Below are positions 34,037-38,747 of a stretch of 38,747 bases of DNA, in pieces; within the stretch, counting starts at the first letter, position 1, and each line of letters starts with the position of its first letter. A program made the position numbers and the translations under genes. The stretch covers positions 1 through 38,747 of the forward strand of contig JAQVHY010000013.1 in NCBI GenBank assembly GCA_028695935.1, in the 5' to 3' direction. The notes under the pieces are model-generated. The model was not told the origin of the DNA and did no database searches. It saw only the letters and a program-made list of their open reading frames with translations. This DNA comes from Desulfobacca sp. (lineage in GTDB: Bacteria; Desulfobacterota; Desulfobaccia; Desulfobaccales; Desulfobaccaceae).

Positions 34037-34336
34037 TGCCCTCCTCCTCTAAGGCTGAGGCTGACCAAAGAAATGGCGGCTCAGATGGCACAGATTTCGG
34101 GAAGCCAGCTAGACCAAGAAGCCGTTAACCAAGTCTAAGGGGTTCCGCACTAATCCGGTTTTTTTGGGCTTTAGGGGTTAGGCTAGGGTCCACCCGGAAA
34201 CCCACGTCCCCCTCCCCCCAACCCCCTCCCACCAGGGGCGGGGGAGTTTCTGTATAGAAGCTTCGGACCAATCTGCTCCTTCAAACCGGTGTTAATCTCC
34301 CACCAGGGGCGGGGGAGTTTCTGGATGGCAACTAGG
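34037..34336. other. Spacer between the Cys-rich ORF and the TonB receptor
   Basis: No gene is supported in these 300 bases. The AGGAGG for the receptor is at its lower end. The middle holds a pair of identical 27-base direct repeats (see separate entry) and runs of G and C. It may contain a receptor promoter, but I could not identify hexamers. Confidence 0.4.
34226..34323. repeat. Two exact 27-base direct repeats with internal CTCCC/GGGAG dyad
   Basis: Copies at 34226-34252 and 34297-34323 are identical and 71 bases apart. Each contains CTCCC ... GGGGGAG, so each can fold into a short hairpin, and each is followed by TTTCTG. This looks like a REP-like dispersed repeat of the genome rather than a binding site, but two close copies upstream of the receptor leave a regulatory role open. 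Confidence 0.7.
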
Positions 34337-34792
34337 CTAAGCCAGGGAAGCGCGCGGCGGGGCCCGAGGGATCGGGCAGACAAAGTACGGAGAGACAATT
34401 ATGGTTGAATAAAACGGACCAATCTGGTCAATGACGATCCATTGCGGGGTTAAACCCAGGGGGGGACCGGAGTCCTGGCCTAAAAAATGTTGGAAAAACG
34501 CACAGGCCCGACATTTACGGGAATGCGGGCGGACCGGCTGAGCTGGATTATGGCAGGTCGGAGCGGCAAATTGGCTTTTAGGGTTGGATGGACAAATTAC
34601 TGTCCGGGGGCCTTGATTAAGATTGCCGGGGATCGATTTCCGGCAGGTGCCATAATGATTGCTGGCTCGCTGACAGGTGTGTAAGGTGTGGAAGACGGCG
34701 CTGATCAGCGGTAAATACAGGGCCAGAAGCAGCCCTAATATTGGGATTCTTAGTTTAGGACTGCGCTTCGGTGTGGTTTTTGGGAAGGACAT
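34337..34792 (-). CDS. Cys-rich membrane-anchored small protein in the zinc-uptake operon
   Basis: A 151-residue protein whose ATG lies 7 bases after the znuB stop, in the gap between ZnuB and the TonB receptor. The N-terminus is basic followed by a hydrophobic helix (LGLLLALYLPLISAVF, about residues 18-35). The rest faces outward and carries paired cysteines: H-T-C-Q, Y-G-T-C, C-R-A-C-A-F-F-Q. It closes with P-I-P-R-A-P-P-R-A. The C-x2-C-A-F and terminal R-A-P-P pattern resembles DUF2946-like short proteins found beside metal transport genes. It could be a periplasmic metal binder. The ribosome site is weak, and the function is unknown. Confidence 0.55.
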   Translation of the reverse strand: MSFPKTTPKRSPKLRIPILGLLLALYLPLISAVFHTLHTCQRASNHYGTCRKSIPGNLNQGPRTVICPSNPKSQFAAPTCHNPAQPVRPHSRKCRACAFFQHFLGQDSGPPLGLTPQWIVIDQIGPFYSTIIVSPYFVCPIPRAPPRASLA

Positions 34793-34799
34793 CAGTCAA

Positions 34800-35618
34800 T
34801 TAGCCTATCGGACGCTGCCTTGTCCGCCTCACCAGCGTAGAAATCATAAATAATAGTGACAGCAACAGTACTACCGCCGCGCCGGAGGGCCAATCCACCT
34901 GATAGGAGAAATACAGACCCCCTAAGGTCGAACCCAAGGCGCTGGCCATGGCGACCACTATCATGGTGCGCACCTTTTGGGTCAGTTGGCGGGCAATGGC
35001 CCCGGGGATAACCATCAGGGCGGACACCAGGATGATCCCCACCAGGTAGATGGAGACAATGATGACCAGCGCCATGATGACCAGAAACAAGCAGCGCAGC
35101 GCTTCCACCGGCACGCCGCTGACCCAGGCCATTTCTTCGTCAAAGCTCAAAAACACCAGTTCTTTGAAGATGGCCGCCATGGTGGCCAGCACGGCCAGGG
35201 TAATGATCAGAATCTGGATTAATTGCACCTGGCCGATGGCCAGGATGTTGCCAAACAACACCCCAAAGACATCGACATTGTAAGTCGGCGAAAAGTGTAA
35301 AAAGACCACCCCCAGGGCCATGGCCGCGGCAAAGAAGATGCCGATGGCCGCGTCTTCCTCCAGACGGCCCTGGCTGCGGACCCATTCGATGAGCAGCGCC
35401 ACCAGGACCGCAAAACCCACCCCGGTCCACAGGGGATCGACTCCTAACAGGAAACCCAGTGCCACGCCGCCGAACGCCGAATGTGAGATGCCCACGCCAA
35501 TAAAAGCCATACGGCGCAGAATGACAAATACCGACAGCAGCCCGCCGATCAGGCTGAGCAGGGCTCCGGCCAGCAAGGCCCGTTGGAAAAAGTCCAGATG
35601 CAAAAGGTCAATCATCAT
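34800..35618 (-). CDS. znuB: Zinc/manganese ABC transporter permease
   Basis: Inner-membrane permease of 272 residues, ABC-3 family, with about eight helices. It has the typical GALLSLIGGLLSVFVILRRMAFIGVGISHSAFGG-type N-terminal block (residues ~18-52) and the cytoplasmic coupling segment 'LFLVIMALVIIVSIYLVGIILVSALMVIPGAIA'. Its ATG overlaps the ZnuC 3' end by 11 bases; a second ATG follows immediately. The ABC-3 family moves Zn2+, Mn2+ or Fe2+. Zinc is favoured by the linked Zur-like regulator but is not proven by sequence. Confidence 0.93.
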   Translation of the reverse strand: MMIDLLHLDFFQRALLAGALLSLIGGLLSVFVILRRMAFIGVGISHSAFGGVALGFLLGVDPLWTGVGFAVLVALLIEWVRSQGRLEEDAAIGIFFAAAMALGVVFLHFSPTYNVDVFGVLFGNILAIGQVQLIQILIITLAVLATMAAIFKELVFLSFDEEMAWVSGVPVEALRCLFLVIMALVIIVSIYLVGIILVSALMVIPGAIARQLTQKVRTMIVVAMASALGSTLGGLYFSYQVDWPSGAAVVLLLSLLFMISTLVRRTRQRPIG

Positions 35619-36384
35619 GCACTCGGACCACGCGATGCGGAATTTCTCCGTGAAAGAGAAACTCTACACTACAACCGAAGGTGTTCTCCAAGGCAATACG
35701 ACCGATCGGCGGGGACTGGTGGACGTGAATGCGTCGGTTAATACAGATGATATCATCGACGTGGCTGGCTACCGCGCCGATGTCATGCGACACCATGATT
35801 ACCGTAAGGTTCAGTTCGAGTTTGACGTTATTGATCAGTTCATACAACTCATCTTGAGAACAGACATCCAAAGAAACGGTCGGCTCATCCAACAACAGGA
35901 GACGTGGTTCGGCCGACAAGGCTCGGGCAATGAACACCCGCTGTTGTTCGCCGCCGGAAAGCTCCCCGATCGGTCGATCGGCCAGATGGGCAATCCCCAC
36001 CCGGTCCAAATTTCGCAGGGCAATTTCCTTATCGGTTGCCCCGGGCCTTTTAATCAACCCGATATGGCCATACCGTCCCATCAGCACGACCTCCAGCACC
36101 GATACCGGGAAATGGGGATTTCCCAATGGCCTCTGAGGCAAGTAACCCACCAGATGTCTCATCCGCCTTAGCTTGTGCGGGGTTTCGCCAAAGACCAACA
36201 CTTCGCCGCGGCTAGGTTTCACCAGTCCCAGGATAACCTTTAATAAAGAGCTTTTCCCCGCGCCGTTAGGGCCTAATACCCCCACGAACCGACCGGCTTG
36301 GATCTCTAAGTTTATGTTCTCCAAGATCAGCAGATGATTAAATTTGAGATATAGATTTCGGATCTGAACTGCCTCGCTTCCCAT
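35608..36384 (-). CDS. znuC: Zinc/manganese ABC transporter ATP-binding protein
   Basis: ATPase subunit, 258 residues. Walker A is GPNGAGKSS (about 37-45), the signature is LSGGEQQRVFIARAL, and Walker B is LLLLDEPTVSLD. The H-loop is VSHDIGAV, and the Q-loop is GYLPQR. The ATG at 36384 forms TGATG with the znuA stop, so the proteins are translated in a coupled way. A TTG one codon upstream is less likely. The C-terminal extension is short. It powers ZnuB. Confidence 0.94.
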   Translation of the reverse strand: MGSEAVQIRNLYLKFNHLLILENINLEIQAGRFVGVLGPNGAGKSSLLKVILGLVKPSRGEVLVFGETPHKLRRMRHLVGYLPQRPLGNPHFPVSVLEVVLMGRYGHIGLIKRPGATDKEIALRNLDRVGIAHLADRPIGELSGGEQQRVFIARALSAEPRLLLLDEPTVSLDVCSQDELYELINNVKLELNLTVIMVSHDIGAVASHVDDIICINRRIHVHQSPPIGRIALENTFGCSVEFLFHGEIPHRVVRVHDD

Positions 36385-37355
36385 CAACGTAGGGCCTGTG
36401 CCATGATCGAGAGGTTATAGCGCATTAGTTCAAGGTAATCGGTCCCGTAGGGTGGCCGGCCGCCCAGCGGATCCAAGAGCAGCACCTGGACCCCGGCCTC
36501 GCGGGCGATCACCTCGGCTATCCGGGGACTTAATTGGGCTTCGGCAAAAACCGCTCGCATCTCATAGCGGTGGATAGAGTCAATAATATTTTGGATCTGA
36601 CGCGGGCTGGGCTCCCGACCCGGGGCGATTTCAATGACCCCTACTTCCTGAAGATTATAACGCTGCGCAAAATATGTGAAGGCGGGATGGAAACAGACAT
36701 ATTGGCGATGGGTAAAACTCGCCACCGTATTCTTTATGTCGTTATGCAATTCTTCCAACCGGTGGAGGTAATTAATCAGATTGGCTTCATAATCCTGACG
36801 ATGGCTAGGATCAATGATGATCAGGGCCTGGGCGATGTCCTGGCAAATGCCTTTGGCCAGCACCGGATCCAACCAGACATGGGGATTGCCCTGTTCATGC
36901 GGGTGAGAATCCCCTTGCCTGATCAAGGCAATGACCCGCGCGGCTTCAACGACCACTAAATTTCTGGGGTCACGGCTGTCCAGAAGACGCTTGACCCAGG
37001 GATCTAACCCGGCCCCCACATAAACCAAGGCCTGGGCCTGCTTAACCGTACCAATTACTGAGGGCGGTGGTTCAAAGATATGGGGACTGGCCCCGGGGGG
37101 CACCAACACCTCCACCTGAACCCGCTCCCCTCCCAGGTTCTGGCAGAAGTCTGCCAAGGGAATGATACTGGCGACGACGATAATCTTCCCTGGCGCTTTT
37201 ACCCCCCAGACCTTCGGGGGAATAAGGACCAACAATGTCATCAAGAGCAGGATCAACCCCCAAAAAACTGAGATCCTAAGAGAGGAAAAGCGTTTTTGGT
37301 TTAGGAAAAATCTTAATGAGCCGGGCTTTGAAAGTTTAGTTTTTTTACCCCACAT
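36384..37355 (-). CDS. znuA: Zinc/manganese ABC transporter substrate-binding protein
   Basis: Cluster-9 metal-binding protein, 323 residues. After a long basic N-terminus it has a signal/anchor helix (about 30-50). The visible metal ligands are His in GASPHIFEP, His in NPHVWLDP, His in FHPAFTYFA and Asp near the C-terminal VLLLDPLGG, the expected three His plus one acidic residue. The loop before the second His is only mildly His-rich (GDSHPHEQGNPH), far less than in classical ZnuA. Linked to its own permease, ATPase and Fur-type regulator. Zn2+ or Mn2+; context favours zinc. Confidence 0.92.
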   Translation of the reverse strand: MWGKKTKLSKPGSLRFFLNQKRFSSLRISVFWGLILLLMTLLVLIPPKVWGVKAPGKIIVVASIIPLADFCQNLGGERVQVEVLVPPGASPHIFEPPPSVIGTVKQAQALVYVGAGLDPWVKRLLDSRDPRNLVVVEAARVIALIRQGDSHPHEQGNPHVWLDPVLAKGICQDIAQALIIIDPSHRQDYEANLINYLHRLEELHNDIKNTVASFTHRQYVCFHPAFTYFAQRYNLQEVGVIEIAPGREPSPRQIQNIIDSIHRYEMRAVFAEAQLSPRIAEVIAREAGVQVLLLDPLGGRPPYGTDYLELMRYNLSIMAQALR

Positions 37356-37373
37356 CTTTATATTACCGCATGA

Positions 37374-37817
37374 TTATACTTTTTTTGGGGTTAGCGCCTG
37401 GCATTTCGGGCAGATGCCCTCCACGCGAATTTCCACCCGAAGCGCGCCCGGACCCAAAACCTCTTTCAGTTCCTCACATAAATGATCGAGGGAAATCGAC
37501 TCCAGGCACTGCACCTCGCCACAACGGCGGCACTGGAAATGCGGATGCGGGGGGTGGTGCTCACACGCAAGTTCGTAAAAGGTCGATCTACCCTCGGGGT
37601 TGATTTTGCGGATAATCCCCAAATTGCAAAAATCGCCTAAAATGCGATAGATCGTCACCTTGTTGACTGAACGCTCGGTCCTGATCAAGGCCAGAATTTT
37701 CTGGACCGGCAAAGCTTGCGGCGCGGCCCCCAAGATCTCCAGGACCCGCAGGCGTAAGGTTGTGGGCCTGAGCTGATGACGGCCCAGTAGTTGTCGGAAA
37801 TTACACCATTGGCTCAT
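37374..37817 (-). CDS. zur: Fur-family metalloregulator, probably Zur
   Basis: A 147-residue Fur-family repressor. The winged-helix part has RPTTLRLRVLEILG and KVTIYRILGDFCNLGIIRKI. The dimerisation half has the HHPPHPHFQCRRCGEVQC metal site and a second C-x2-C (ICPKCQAL), the structural zinc site. It is the first gene of the znu operon, 18 bases upstream of znuA, which favours a zinc-responsive Zur over iron-responsive Fur. The likely operator lies between its own promoter and start codon, so it would repress the whole unit when zinc is sufficient. Choice of Zur over Fur is inference. Confidence 0.88.
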   Translation of the reverse strand: MSQWCNFRQLLGRHQLRPTTLRLRVLEILGAAPQALPVQKILALIRTERSVNKVTIYRILGDFCNLGIIRKINPEGRSTFYELACEHHPPHPHFQCRRCGEVQCLESISLDHLCEELKEVLGPGALRVEIRVEGICPKCQALTPKKV

Positions 37818-37821
37818 TTTT

Positions 37822-37832
37822 CAACTAAGTTG
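37822..37832. promoter_or_regulatory. 11-bp palindrome, candidate operator of the Fur/Zur regulator
   Basis: CAACTAAGTTG is a perfect 5-1-5 palindrome placed between the -10 element and the regulator start codon at 37817, about where transcription should begin. A repressor bound here would block the whole znu operon. It is shorter than, and not identical to, classical Zur boxes. Confidence 0.4.
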
Positions 37833-37833
37833 C

Positions 37834-37862
37834 AAAATAACCTAAATTGCTCAGATAGTCAA
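37834..37862 (-). promoter_or_regulatory. Promoter of the zur-znu operon
   Basis: On the minus strand TTGACT (37862-37857) and TATTTT (37839-37834) are separated by exactly 17 bases, about 17-45 bases upstream of the regulator ATG. It also lies inside a weak 61-codon frame (37825-38010). Confidence 0.55.
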
Positions 37863-38312
37863 TGCGGTCGGTAAAATTTATAAAATAACGGATAGTTGAT
37901 CCTTCGATGGGGTGCCGATCACGGCGCCAGAAAATCAGGGGATCGATCTGGACAGTATCGGGATCGCCAGAGGCAAAAATAAAAAGATAATTTGGGGTGG
38001 GAGTAGGCAATTAACTCAAGCTAGGGCCATATATTAGGTTTTAGGGTTATGCAACTATCTGACTGGTAATATTCCAGATTTGTCCAGGCAACCTCTCCAT
38101 CAAGGGATAATATCCTTTGACCAAAAAGGAATCTGGAAATCCTCACACTATCGAGCCAGTAATATAATCATCAAGCGCGCCCGCCTGAGGGCGGATAAAT
38201 TTTCCAAAAGTCAAGCCCCGCCGGTTCTGAAATCCCTTCCTAACATGGAATTTCTTCGGGAGAAGGGATAATCCTTAAACATGGCAAGTGATATTCTATT
38301 TTAAATTCTCCA
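37863..38312. other. Gene-free stretch between the zinc regulator and the PEP-CTERM remnant
   Basis: No gene is supported in these ~450 bases. Two short TTG-initiated frames (37825-38010 minus, 38080-38271 plus) have no ribosome site and no recognised domain. The sequence is AT-rich and lacks clear repeats. Confidence 0.4.
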
Positions 38313-38346
38313 TAAAAAAGGGCAAGGCCCGTAGCTGATCTTGCCC
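38313..38346 (-). terminator. Rho-independent terminator after the PEP-CTERM gene
   Basis: On the minus strand GGGCAAG (38346-38340) pairs with CTTGCCC (38326-38320) and is followed directly by a T-run (38319-38314). This lies 25 bases past the stop of the PEP-CTERM frame. Confidence 0.85.
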
Positions 38347-38371
38347 TAAATAAAACTTTATTGCAGGTTTT

Positions 38372-38740
38372 CTATCTCATCCTAAACCTTCTCCACCCGA
38401 TCAGGCTCATAAGACCAGAACCCATGAGCCAGACAGCGCCGGGAACAGGAGTAGCAGTAAGATTGCCGTAGTAGAGGTTGTCAAGCCCCCACCCAAAAGG
38501 GGGTTGATTAAAGGTAACGTTAATTTTGGCGATGGCGGTATTGGTGATCATGCCAAAGAAGTCCAGTGTATCAATGTCCGTATCAGAAGCTACGCTTTCA
38601 ATGATGTTGTTCAGATTGTCATACCTAAATTGATCGATTATTATCTTGATCTCTAGCAAAAACCATGATAACCTATAGATATTATTGAGCAATAAACCAT
38701 TATAGACTTTGCTCCAGCAAACCCCACGGGTGAGAGGTTA
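38372..38740 (-). pseudogene. PEP-CTERM protein, C-terminal part (5' end missing or broken)
   Basis: The frame ends in P-V-P-G-A-V-W-L-M-G-S-G-L-M followed by IGWRRFRMR, the PEP-CTERM sorting tag: Pro-rich motif, hydrophobic helix and Arg cluster. Before it stands LDFFGMITNTAIAKI and GWGLDNLYYG, typical of the last strands of these exported proteins. Such proteins are anchored and processed by exosortase. No signal peptide is encoded: the frame is closed by a TAA near 38740 and only TTG codons could start it (38692). So it is either a truncated gene or one broken by a frameshift just beyond the window. The gene's own terminator is intact. Confidence 0.7.
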
Positions 38741-38747
38741 TCAGGGT

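Noticed and set aside
34226-34323. Start of a CRISPR array
   Set aside because: Only two copies; spacing of 44 bases between them and an internal dyad, no further repeats and no cas genes.
37825-38010. 61-codon minus-strand frame just upstream of the zinc regulator
   Set aside because: TTG start directly after TAA, no ribosome site, no recognised domain, and it overlaps a good promoter for the znu operon.
38080-38271. 63-codon plus-strand frame
   Set aside because: TTG start, no ribosome site, no recognisable domain or neighbour.

Overview
The window looks like a chromosomal piece of a Gram-negative anaerobe, most likely a Desulfobacterota (former Deltaproteobacteria) relative. The evidence is an RND/OMF efflux system and a TonB receptor (outer membrane), an NtrY/NtrC-type two-component system, a 13-gene complex I operon with a NuoE-NuoF fusion, a long YeiH-type transporter, and a PEP-CTERM tail. 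The taxonomic placement is inferred from gene content and style, not from a marker gene. No rRNA, tRNA or CRISPR array was seen.

Layout. Positions 2-4862 (+) hold a tripartite RND efflux operon: the end of the adaptor, the pump, and the outer-membrane lipoprotein. Convergent to it, 5072-10562 (-) is a three-gene signalling operon: a Cache-type sensor kinase, an NtrY-like kinase and an NtrC-type sigma-54 activator. About 1 kb at 10563-11558 has no intact gene and carries decayed IS21 (IstB) and IS630 transposase pieces. A small two-helix membrane protein (11559-11831, -) and a YeiH-like transporter (12060-13421, -) follow. A 12-bp-stem terminator then separates these from the large nuo operon (28051 down to 13669, -), in the order EF-A-B-C-D-G-H-I-J-K-L-M-N. 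This encodes a full NADH-dehydrogenase-type complex I with all peripheral Fe-S, quinone-site and antiporter-like subunits.

Upstream of nuo, 28485-31651 (-) is an accessory cluster of five co-directional genes: a PD-(D/E)XK-like nuclease, a Tpt1/KptA-like protein whose signature catalytic residues are largely replaced, an MNT nucleotidyltransferase, its HEPN partner (GTGA overlap), and a DUF218/YdcF protein. This is the most interesting candidate for a poorly described system, possibly RNA- or NAD-directed defence or stress. That function is inference only.

The right end (31931-37817, -) reads as one zinc/metal acquisition unit: a Fur-family regulator (Zur-like), ZnuA, ZnuC, ZnuB, a short Cys-rich membrane-anchored protein, and a TonB-dependent outer-membrane receptor. 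A strong promoter with an 11-bp palindrome lies just before the regulator. The last 0.4 kb holds the C-terminal part of a PEP-CTERM protein followed by its own terminator.
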